NCBI GenBank assembly: GCA_030268105.1
Contig: BSDZ01000020.1
Location: 636,001 to 700,000, forward strand
Source: Volvox africanus
Lineage: Eukaryota; Chlorophyta; Chlorophyceae; Chlamydomonadales; Volvocaceae
Length of the DNA stretch: 64,000 bases
Reading direction: 5' to 3'
Position 1 is the first letter of the stretch. Each line of letters opens with the position of its first letter. Positions 28,101 to 38,987 of the stretch are shown here, piece after piece. The translations under genes and the position numbers were made by a program. Below the pieces are notes generated by a model. That model was not told where the DNA came from. It worked only from the letters and a program-made list of their open reading frames with translations, and made no database searches.

Positions 28101-31100
28101 CTAAGATCCTACCGCTCAGAAACGTCGGCATAGCAAGCCAAGTCCGCATTATATTACATTACGACAGAACAGGTCACGCCACCTCACGTTTCCCAAAATA
28201 AAATCTCGTGTCCTCTTCCGTATTAGGAAACAGCAACGTGCATAACGGTTCGTGTAAACAAACATATATCATGCGTATGGGCAATGGCGATAGCTGAAAG
28301 GGGCTACAAGCCATCCCCCATACACTACTGCAAGATGCAGCCAGTTTCTCATGACAACACATTGCCCCCTGGTAAGCTAGTTAAGGAGAAAATAGTGGCA
28401 CCATTCCCCGCGATGGATTTGGAGTCCTCTTCTGCTGCCAGCTGGCCCTGTCGCTCCCTGCAAGTACGATCATCACCCTAGGTTTCGACAAAGATGGTGT
28501 GTCAAAGATGGTGCCAGACGTATAAAACAGACGAACGTTGTCAATGCACCGTTGACGGCGTGACAATTCTGGTAAAAGAGCGGTTAGGAAACGACAGTTC
28601 CGACAGCTGCTGATTCGCGTCAATGACAGTTGGTCGTTGTTGGATGCAAGAGCCGTACATTTCGGTGATCTCTTGCTGTTACCTAAGGCTCCCGTTGGAA
28701 GCGCTTCGCCTGGTCGATATAGACTGTTCGGAATTGAGCTATTGTAACAATAATAAACAGACTCTTACAGAAGTTCACATTCCGCGCATCTGCCCAGGCC
28801 GCCAATAGATCAGCCTAATAAAGGCGCTATCAGGACTGATCACCCTGATTAGCTGCCAATAGAACACCGTGACGGAGCTTCGAGGAGTAGGTGACTGCGC
28901 GGCGCGACGCCCCATCACCGACAGAGCTAGGAACAGGTAGCGCAGTCTCGCCCCAGGGCCGGGCTGTGAGGCCAGTGTCTAGTGTAGTTGCCCGAGCTAC
29001 AGCTAGCGCACTGCTGCGCCAGGCTCACATACACCCACTAGTCCACACGCCCAGTGTCGTGGACGCAGCGATGCCGTTCGCTGCACTTGACAACGTGCAC
29101 ATCCATGTGAAGAATGGCCGCAGGCTGGGCTTCCAGCCCCACTTCCGAAGAGTCTGCCGGCTAGATAGAGTCGAAAATGTGAGGAGGGATGAAAAACGTA
29201 GTCATGCTGTATGTATACGGGAGCGCAGGACAGAGATGATGACCTGCGTCCCGTCAGGTAATGCATATCTACATGATAAGATAAAACATAATATTTACAT
29301 ATACACACACATATACACACACAGACACACACAGACACACACAGACACACACAGACACACACACAGACACACACACAGACACACACAGGCACACATGAAC
29401 CGCGCTGCACCCTGGTAAAGCAGCCGCTTTCCAATGAGTAACAATCCACACCAGGATTTAATAAGGCCCCGGTTTGAAACATATGTGCTCGTATATGTAA
29501 AGGGTTGTTCATACATGTACGTCACGAGGCAAGTATAAACGTTTCGGAGGCATGCGCATCTGCTGTGGTGGGGGGGAGGGAGGGAGGGAGGGGGAGCGCA
29601 TATGTTTGTCGACATGGATACAGAAAGATGACCCGGCTAACAATAACTTTCGTATTCTACCTGCAAACAAAGTCGTGCTGTTGGGCTTCAGCTGCGCAGT
29701 TTCGTACCAATCACCTGCGCCTGCATGGAGCTTAGCAGTGATCTGTTCTCATTCCTCTTACCTTGCCCTTCAGGGCATGGCTCCATGAGGCGCTTCACAC
29801 TGGGTCCCCCCCAAAAACTCGTGGCCACGTTCACACCGTTTCACAGCTCCCACCTCCCCCCAGATGTTGCAATAATGTTTTTTCGCAATACTAAGGGTTT
29901 CAGTTCCAAGTCATCCGCCCAACACTGAACCGTCACGTTCACGTCACTCGCCATATGGGGCTTTTATTGCTTTGGATCAAATTTCTTTCCTTGTCTATTA
30001 TAGGTAGGTTATTTCAATCAGCCCGATTCCGCATGAGCCTTATCCCGTGTTCCCAATCCCAATTTGGTAATGTGTGGGCATAATTCACCGATGATACGCG
30101 CCATAATCCCCGCCGTTCAGCCGCCACGTTGTTGTTCGTTTTGGAATTGGGAAATTGTTCAAGTGTCGCACCGAAAAGCTGACAGCCTTTTTTGGGATTC
30201 TAAGCACTGCGTTTCTGCGTTCACACGTTGGCAGGAAGGTATGGAAGGGTTTGTTTTCTAGCAGGGATTGTGTAAATGTGAATCTGCGCCGATTACTACT
30301 GTGCTCCGCCGTTGTGATCGTAACCCCCGTGCAGCTGTCGTTTCGTAATGCATGCCGACATCAACGGTTGCTTCTGAAGGTTTGTTCTCATTAATTCCAG
30401 ACGTGGATGAAGCCTTAGATGACACGCAGTTGTGCTCTTCAACTTTGACTGCAGCCATTAATATTTGTGATGTCTCAATGAGGTTCCCGAACAGAGAGGG
30501 CATCGGTTACCCTCTTTAATGCAAATCTATTACATTGTGATGCTAGCCTGGCGAGACAAAATCTGGAAAAAAGGTCTCTGAAGGCAGGACAAGTCAGCAG
30601 TCCATGCAGAAGCAATATATAAAATGCAATGAAGTTAGAAATTCTAATAAAGACGTCCATGGGCATGGAGTCGTCCATGGTGCCAGCTAGTGCCTTATGT
30701 CGCCTTAGCTAACGATAAGCCCATCCATCTCCTAAACGACTGACAGACAAACACAGGCGATAACAAGTCTGTAGCTCAGACGAGCATTAGAGTACCATCT
30801 CGAGTGCTCGCTGGACCTCTCGAATGCTCGCGGCGAAGAGCCGCCGCGGCTTGTGCCAGTAGCTCGGCAGCTGGGCAGTTTACCAAGTTATCTGGCCAGT
30901 AAAAAGAAAAAAACGCCTAATATCGCTGTAGACAATCAATTCTATAGGATAGACAGAACGTGAATGTACCGGGGCGTGTTAATGGCCGGTGGGCAACGAT
31001 GGCCTGCTGAGCCGCGTCCTGGCTCATGGAAGCTGTGATATTCAATCATCCCTGAAATCTTTCTGCTGACCAGAATGGTTATGACACTTCGACTTCCCAC

Positions 31101-31809
31101 AATTCAAGTAACCGTATGCGTCACTGTTTTGTCCAGAAAATTATATAATACATTAGTGCATGATCTAAACATACTACCAGGGACCGATTCTTCACTTTTG
31201 CCATTCGGAGTGACCCAATCTTTTAAACAAGCAACCTAACTGGGGTTATCTCGTCCACCTGTACGATGAAATTGCAAAGGGGATTTTCGTTACAGCGAGG
31301 TGGAATACAAACAGCGAAAGCTGTCGTTATCCATCTCTTTTGCTGCTACAAACGCCGAAGGGAGCGAGAAGCTGTATGCTACCACTAATTGACTATACTT
31401 CGCTCTCGTCATCTAACTGTAATTACGATATTTTATTGTACAGTGCAAAATTATGTATGCTTAAAAATATATACTGCTTAATAATATCTGGAGATTGAAA
31501 GCTCGGCACGTCTGTAAGCCCAGTCATAGGTAGTCCCATCATTGGCAATCCGTGAAACAGTAGTCCTAATTTGATAATCTGAAAATAAATTGATATATAC
31601 AAGTGAGTAAACTGTCTACGGTGCATTGTACATTCCTACATTCCTATTGTACATTCCTATTGCGCACTCCAGGGCGGTCAGGCATCGCATCCTCCTGGCG
31701 CCATCGTAGAAGCTTGTCTCAACGTGATCGTGTTAGCAATAGATCATTCCCAGAGGCTAAGTCGTTTTTCCTATAACCTTGGGAAACCTCGGTAAATCAC
31801 CATCTCGCC
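25128..31809. other. 6.7-kb spacer between divergent SRCR genes
   Basis: No gene could be assigned. It should contain promoters of both SRCR genes and the unseen 5' exon(s) of the minus-strand copy. Candidate but unassigned frames: 25334-25561 (+, AT-rich, ending in a stop after GAFLQAVW), 30258-30503 (-, hydrophilic) and 28891-29418 (+, ending in a CA repeat). Confidence 0.45.
29301..29396. repeat. (CA)n with interspersed GACA units
   Basis: About 96 bases of CACACA and CAGACA repeats. Confidence 0.95.
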
Positions 31810-32906
31810 ATGAGGCCGGAGATACTGATCGCAACGGCATGCATTTTGCTCCTGGCGATGTCAGGTAAATCCGATGCGCTCTGTTTACCGATTTATTCAC
31901 TATAGCCTTCATGTTTGATAGATTTCAATGAGACGTCCGCATCCGCCCCACCAACAAACCGTGTGTCGGTCGGTCAAAGCTTTCATTTGCTGCTACGAAC
32001 GAGATTGTTTAGTAGTTTGGTACCATCATCTGTGTCCATTAAGGCTTCTTCGTAGGTCCAGCCCCACGTTTCTGCTTTTCATGTACATTCTCCCTTCCGC
32101 CGATAAAGTAGAGACACAATTCCCTCGCACCTCTCCTGACCCTCTGATATCGGAAACACAAACCCAGAAGGTGCACAGCCCGGCGCCCCTCCCCATCCGA
32201 TCCACGACACTCCAGACACCCCCAACACCCCCAACACCCCAGACAGCCCAGACAGCCCAAACACCCTAAGCGACAGCCCGGAGGGGCCTCCGGCGATGAT
32301 TCGTAAGTGTGGCATCGTAATCTGCCGTACATTCGCTTCAATGGGCACTTCTGGGGTTTTCCTCTGGGGTTTTAGTTCACCCCGGGCGACAAACGGGTTG
32401 GTGCCTTGGCCGTCGCAGAGAGTTTTGCGCTTCTCCGTCACACCTATAACTTCCCCCCGTGGCATCTTTGAATGTATATTCTGAGGCAACCGAGTGTTCA
32501 CTGAATGCTTCAATTACGAAGACCATTGTTGATACCATTTTATATATTATATATGGAATATTAAAAGCGATACTCATCACCTGTCGGTTTGTCTTTCAGA
32601 AGACTCAACGCCTGGCCTGTCTACCAGAGTTGTGGCACCGAGCCCCGTTTCGAACCTGGTGGAAAGCCACAACGGTGTACGTCTCATCACGGATGACGGC
32701 CGACCCATGGGACGCCTGGAGGTGACAGCAAGAGAGCCCAGGTTCGCGAGGTCGGCTGCCAACAAGACGTCCTGGGTTGCTGTGTGTGATTTCGCTTTCA
32801 CCGACCTGGCAGCTGAGGTGGGGGACTCCCTGAGGTGGGGAACAGACGTCCACATGGCGGGACAACATTAGCCCACATCGGCAATACACACACACAGACA
32901 AACACA

Positions 32907-32957
<51 letters not shown>

Positions 32958-33746
32958 CCTTATGTGAGAGGCAGGACTGGGTATCTGGCCTAGAGAGTCA
33001 TGATACGAATGTAACATACCCTTGCTAAGTGACTGGATACTCATAACCAAGTGCTGGGTGGTGGGAAAGGGCAAAACGGAGGGCTGTTTGCGACAACTTG
33101 TGGGGCCACACGCGCGACCGCGCCCACTAACAGCTTTGGTTGTACCACAATGAAAAATAACTGCCAACCTACACGTTAGAATTTCACAACATTTTGCGTT
33201 ATCTAAGTCATGATTATGTCACCCAGCGACCCACGGGTCGCTTGTACTCCATATGCCCCAAACTTTCAGCGTTTTGACAACACGGCGCCCTCGCCTTCAC
33301 ACTCGCCTTTATATACATACACAGACAATGTGCAAGCTGCTGGGGTACACGTACGGAAGAAAGTATTATGCACCGGGGGTGAATGCTCGTGCAAGTACGA
33401 CAAGGTACGGCACATTTAATTGAGGCAATACAGTAGTTCATATGGTGGGAGGGGGGAGGGGATAAACCCGAGGAGGGCCCGTCATGGCTCCGAGAATCCG
33501 AAATCTCTTTTTCCGAAGGAGTTGGGGCTGATGAGCCGCTGACTGGGTTTGTGGATTGTGTGGGTTTTGGGCCCGGCTCAAGCTCAAGCCCAGCAAGTAG
33601 CGTCTGCACCTTAGAATTCATACTCTCTTAGCGGCCATAGGTTTTAAGTGAACTATACCTATTTATCTATTTCTCTTCCCTCGCTCTCCCTCCCTCGCTC
33701 TCTCTCCATATATGTGTATGTGTATATGTGTGTATGTGTGTGTGTG

Positions 33747-33781
<35 letters not shown>

Positions 33782-36700
33782 ATGTGTGTATGTATAAGAT
33801 AGACGTATTGGTGTTATGTATGTTTACACTCGACGATAACACCGAACCGAACTGAGGTGAGGTCACTTTGTTGTCGTTGTCGTTATCGTTGTCATTATCG
33901 TTGTTGATGTCGTCTCGATGTCATTGTCGATGTCGTTGTCGTTGTTGGGAAAGAAACGTTTATTTTTTTCCCTTAGGACCTGCCTCCCTCTCTGCGGCCT
34001 CTGTGACCTATGTCGTACCTCGTAGCAACTACACCGCCGGCTACTTCAGGTGCTCTGCCAAGGGCCCAACTGCCGCAACCGGCCGTCGATTGCTTCGGAA
34101 CCAAATGGAAACCAATCACAGGGATGGAGCATTAGCAGCAGCCTCCGTGGCAGTAGCGCCTGCCGGCGGCGATGGCGGATGGGGGCAGCATCAACCGAAT
34201 GACGGTCCGCGCCAGAGGGCCTTATCCTCCTTACAGTACAATCTCAATACTTCTACGACGGCGCCGTACGCTTGTGGCTTCTCCCTGGTTACATGTGACC
34301 CGCTGGGTCTGCTGGTGGGCATCGAATGTGCGAGTGAGAGCTGTTGGAAGGGGGAAGAAATGTGGGAGGAGTGGTGTGAGAAAACTTCCAGCCGTTCAAA
34401 CCTCGGAAGGTGCTTTACATTCTGTAGGCGTCAATTTCTCCAACTCCCATTTGTAAAAGTGTGAGCTATCGCTTTTCATATGGCTCGATTGACGATTGGA
34501 GCCAAGCCCCCCCCCCCGAGTATCTGAGAGCTTCGTCTACCGCGTCTGTGAAATCGTGTTATGTTGCAGAGCAAGGCTGTGTAGCTGTGTGTGTAAGGGG
34601 GTTACTTGGATGTGTATTTGTGTGTGAATTCGTGAGGGGCAAGATGCAATGGATCCATCAGCATTGTGTGAGCGGATACCCTTACCTACCGTGAAGATCG
34701 TGTCGTATAAAGCTAACTAAACCCACCCTGACAGTACGACAATCCGTCTTAGGTAACAAAGGTAATTTGTTCATATGATATGTATTATGCAATATATATT
34801 ATTTGCCTGGTGTTCTCGGCAAATCATTTGCCCCTTCCCCCCTGTGACGGCCCCTCCGCAGATGGGACCTTTCCATGGGCCCCTCCGCCGCCGCCATTGC
34901 CCCCAACGTCTCCAGCGGGTGAGTTGGGGCCCCGTACTATATATAAATCATAAATCATCTATTATGTACAATATGTCAAATATATTATGTATTATATTTA
35001 ATATATTATCAAGTGTTATATAGTATATTTATGTATCATTTGTTCGGCTCCAGGTCGTGACGCGGATTCATATTCCCATCACAAACCCCTCTGATCCCTT
35101 CGCGTCTTGCTGCACGCATAGTACGACAAGTGAACGGCTCTGTTTCATTGACCACCCGGGCCCTACCAATATATTTTTAACGGCATCATGAAGCCATCTC
35201 GTGGCACGTTCCTGAATGTTTTATTGCCTAATACGTCGTACAGTACGGCACTTCACGACTGATGAGGGCACGAGCGCACAACGGCACAAGCGTGCAATGC
35301 TTCCAGTTTACCGCATCTTGCCGTCCATGAGGTATGGCTCGAGTCCGCACTGATCCCCGAGTGGTCTGGTCCGTTCTGGCTCCCCACAGCTCCCCCACCG
35401 TACTCGGACCTCATCCGCCTGGTCGGGGGTCCCTCAGCCGGCAGTGGCACGGTGGAGCGGAATCTGTGCAATGCAACTTCAGCGCAGTTTTGCGCTAAGT
35501 ATAGCCGCGTGGAGATGCTGGTACGTGTCGCACTACATCTTTCAGTATTCCTGTCGTACTCTGTACGGTCAGATAAATCAAGAAATATTAATGTGACTAT
35601 TTCAGCTCATGATTATTTTAACTTTTCTATTTCTTTAACAGTTAAACCGGTAAATTCTACTATTTCTTCCATAGGTTTATTTTTTGCCAATTTTTTCCAA
35701 GATGTTTCTGGAAGAGGCGTTGATGGCAGTAGTGACTCGCTTCGTTGCTTATATTTGGGTTCTTTTTTAATAGGTAATATTTAATCTAGCCTCTACAGGT
35801 TGGTTCTTTGGGTTCAAACTTCATTTGATCTTTAATACTCACGGAGAAATAGTAAGAATGCAAATTACTGGTGGAAGGAAATTTATTTTTAAATATTTCT
35901 TTTACGTATCTTGGTGTTCTTCTGCTAAAACATCAAGAGATGTATAAATCTTTTTTCGCATAGCCGTTTCAAAAAACTCAGTTTTCATGGTTTTATGGCC
36001 AATAATTGGTCAAAAATTCTTTCCAAATAGTGACCCTAGCATTTCTTTACTTTATGCTTTTTTAAAAGTTTGATTGAAGGTGAGGATTTTTTCGTAACTT
36101 ACTCTGATGCAGTTTCGGAGATATCAGATAAAATTTTTAGTAACGAGGATCATGTACATTTTTTAGTACCGCATACCAACTATCCATAAGTACTGTGTTA
36201 AATGCAATCCTTTTGTTATGATGAGTGGTATAAAACCGGTTTAAACCATTTTCCAGAAATATTTGGTGTTGCTCCGTGGGTTAGATGGCCGCCGCAAGGG
36301 ATATCATTTTATCATCGAAACCGTTGAACCTTCTAACACCTTTGGGTAATAATTGTGGGGTAAATTAGTAGGTCTTTTTTTATTGGAGAAAGCTCAGCAA
36401 AAGTTAACTATTAGCTATAAGTTAATAAGGCAAAAAGGCTCTGATCCTAAACTGGTAAGCATCGATTTCGGCCTAGTAAAATTCTTGAAATTAATCCTAA
36501 TCACAAAATTGTGAAAAAAAATTCTTAGCCAAATAGATGTCATTTTTCAAATTGACCAGAAATGCCCTAAGCGGAGAGATAGTAGCTAAACGGCCCAGTT
36601 ACAAGGAATTAACTAGCAGAATGAATATTCCAGATTCTATTATGGAAAAACTCTCACGCAAGGAATTAAGTAAACATTTAATATAAGCTTCGGTAATACG

Positions 36701-38987
36701 AAATCCTTAAATTGATCATAAGATGCGCAGGCTGGAGCTAGTAAGAAGTTTAGTTGCGCCATAATCGACGTCTTTGAACAAGGTGCATAATCAAATTACA
36801 AATTACAAGTGACACAAAATATCAAGCGATCTCTTTCGAGCTACTAATACGATTGTACGAGCACAGGTTACTCTTTCCGGCTTTGGAGACATGAAAACCT
36901 GGGCGCCGCTTTGTGCCGTCAACGGTTCCCTGGCACAAGAAGTCGCCCGGGTGGCATGCCAGCAGGTGCGTACGACGTTTTTCGGCGAGTAATACGGTAA
37001 ATGTACGGCAAATCGCACCAACATATCCTCATGTCATGTTTGCCGTGCCGCAGGGCAGGCAGGGATGCACGACAAGCCTGATATTACATTGTTATTTGAA
37101 TATGGTATTCTGTGGGCTTGTGACGTTTGCTTGGGGTTTGCGAGAACGTTTGTAAGACGTTTGCGAGAACTTATTTAGGAATTACCGTACTTGGGTAAGG
37201 AATGTGTACGGCAATTTCTTTGACCTAACCGAAATTACCGTACATACATCGTACATATTCTGCCGCCTAATGCGCTTCCAAAGACGCACGGGTATTCCAT
37301 GTGGCCTGGGGCGTCACATTCACGAGCTCAGCAATGATTCAAATCGTGTGTAATGTACGACATCACATACCTGCAGGAATACAACTGGCCGTCTTTAAGG
37401 GTCTCGCCGCCGTACACAATTACGCATTCATTACCTGATGGGGATCCCCTCTTCTTCACAATCCCTAGAGGTAACAACATACATGGATGAAGGAAGGGTT
37501 CCAGTTTGGCAGCTGACAGTTGGCAGTTGGCAATCCTAATAAGTGTCATGAAACCTTCTCCACGAACGTTTTTGCCAAGTGTGCTCAACTTCTGCACCAT
37601 TTCTGATGAGCGTTCAAGGATTGCGCGTGACTTAATACAGCACTTGATAACAATTTTTTTCCCCCAACAATTTTTTTCAAGTCTCACATACATTTTGTCG
37701 TGAGTGAGTGCAACCTCTCAGTACCCGCTAACTGTCTAACTGTCTAACTGTCTAACGGGAGGGGTGAGAGACCCCTTTTTGGGCAATCTCTTGGGTTTAT
37801 ATAGACCTCGGAACGGGCGTAAATAAACCTCCCGTTTCCTTCCCATCCAATCCCTCTTTATATCCTGTAAGATATTCCGAACTCACATATCCAACAACTC
37901 CGACGATGATGCGGAGCGTTCCCCGTCCACAGGCATGGCGATAGCTAAGGGAGATTTCAACCCCGCCAATGTCATGGTTTGGGCCACCGTTGAGTCCGTG
38001 GACGCGACCCGCAAGCTAAGGACACTCCAAGATTTTAATGTTACTGTGAGTACGAAATAAAACACCGTTTTAGATCGTTCAAGTCTTGTTACGTGGATAT
38101 AAGTGTGGTGCATTTCCAGAATATTAAGGAACGCATATTAGGGGATTTCAATCTTCTTCCATCATTATCGCGGTGCTTAGGTGCTGGACCGAGAACTTTC
38201 AAAATTCGAATTGTTAACTATACAAAGGCCATCTATGTATACTCCTGTAAAGACTCTTCTACCTATTTTATCCTATTTATCCTTGCGCTTTATTGGACCT
38301 TCGAACGCCTCCAGATCTCGAGTTCAATTTGCAGAAATGGAAACCTTTTTGCGTTGTCGTGCGCCATTGGGCAAGTATAGCGCACGTTGTTTGGGGCTTA
38401 AGTGAAGCTTTTGGAGGGGGAAGGGAGAAACCGAGCTGGTGCGCTTGTGCCCCCGCCAGACATGAAACTGCACACCGCACCAGGTGTACAGCTCTGGACG
38501 TGTTCTCCATTACTTTACGTCGTGCGCAGCACTATTGCGTCAAATGGCCTGTTACCATTTTCCTGTTTACATATATATACATATATATAAACCCTAAATA
38601 CAAATGTGTGTGTGTGTATGGGAGGGCACGGGATGCGATTTAGCTTCGGAACCTTCTGGCCACTCACCACCACTCACCATCAGTGGCTACTCGATAAATA
38701 AAAGTGCAACCTGTTCAGTGTAACGATGCGGGTGTGTGTTTTCGGTCCAGGCCTCCGTAAAGAAGTGCACTTCATCCTTCGCTAGGTGCCCGAAGGTCCC
38801 GAAGGTGCCCGAAAAGGTGCCCGAAGGTGCCCCAAAAGGTGCCCGAAAAGGTGCCCGAAAAGGTGCCCGAAGGTGCCCGAAAAGGTGCCTGAAGGTGCCT
38901 GAAGGTTTTGGCCATTGCTGGCGCCCTCGTGTCCTTCACGCTTGTATGTGTGTATCTGTGTGTGTGGACGAAAACACTAATCATTGA
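31810..38987 (+). CDS. SRCR-domain secreted/surface protein, copy 2 (plus strand), multi-exon
   Basis: Exons: 31810-31864 (signal-peptide exon, [18 protein letters not shown]), 31922-31960, 32168-32302 (Pro/Asp/Thr-rich hinge with [10 protein letters not shown] repeats), 32600-32817, 33325-33394, 33977-34333, 34862-34918 (poly-Pro spacer), 35390-35520, 36867-36965, 37377-37470, 37933-38045, and a last exon from 38751. Phases join to 456 codons before the last exon. SRCR hallmarks: [45 protein letters not shown]; then a second module with [35 protein letters not shown], and [12 protein letters not shown]. Exon order and nearly all phases match the minus-strand copy. The 33394 donor is weaker than one at 33403, which would break the frame. 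The last exon reads through a minisatellite to a stop at 38985-38987, or is spliced at 38785. Confidence 0.85.
32885..32954. repeat. (CA)n microsatellite
   Basis: About 70 bases of CA repeat with a few GACA units, in an SRCR-gene intron. Confidence 0.95.
33716..33795. repeat. (TG)n(TA)n microsatellite
   Basis: TG and TA dinucleotide repeats in the same gene, upstream of the 33977 exon. Confidence 0.93.
35613..35705 (-). pseudogene. C-terminus of an Rpn-type (PD-(D/E)XK) nuclease/transposase
   Basis: Reads [18 protein letters not shown] followed by TVKEIEKLK and a stop. This is the typical C-terminal tail of Rpn-family recombination-promoting nucleases, very common in Rickettsiales. Only the tail is present. 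Confidence 0.7.
35792..35878 (+). pseudogene. DDE transposase fragment (GWFFGFKLH type)
   Basis: Reads [14 protein letters not shown] then [11 protein letters not shown]. This matches the region around the second catalytic Asp of IS982/IS4-like bacterial transposases, where GxFxGFKLH is followed by a G-E-I strand. Similarity is lost after about 29 codons. Confidence 0.7.
35906..35995 (-). pseudogene. IS481-type transposase fragment
   Basis: Reads [17 protein letters not shown] then TSLDVL, like the segment around the catalytic Glu in the C-terminal part of IS481-family integrase-core transposases. About 30 codons, opposite strand to the neighbouring fragment. Confidence 0.65.
38786..38905. 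repeat. 11-12-bp minisatellite at the end of the SRCR gene
   Basis: About ten units of AAGGTGCCCGA with small variations. It begins exactly at the candidate GT donor of the last SRCR exon and every unit contains AAGGTGCC, so each is a potential donor. Read through in frame it encodes a Lys/Pro/Arg-rich tail ([19 protein letters not shown]). Confidence 0.9.

Larger units (their letters stand above)
35540..36720. other. AT-rich bacterial-like mosaic inside an SRCR intron
   Basis: About 1.2 kb, strikingly more AT-rich than its surroundings, in the intron between exons 35390-35520 and 36867-36965. It contains pieces of at least three bacterial mobile genes (listed separately) plus short coding-like stretches I could not name: around 36061-36185 ([16 protein letters not shown]), 36210-36320 ([19 protein letters not shown]) and 36390-36690. 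Frames are interrupted by stops and shifts throughout, so it is decayed DNA. Confidence 0.7.

Noticed and set aside
28891..29512. ORFs of 170-175 codons over the CA repeat on both strands
   Set aside because: About a third of each is dinucleotide-repeat translation; the remainder has no recognisable motif.
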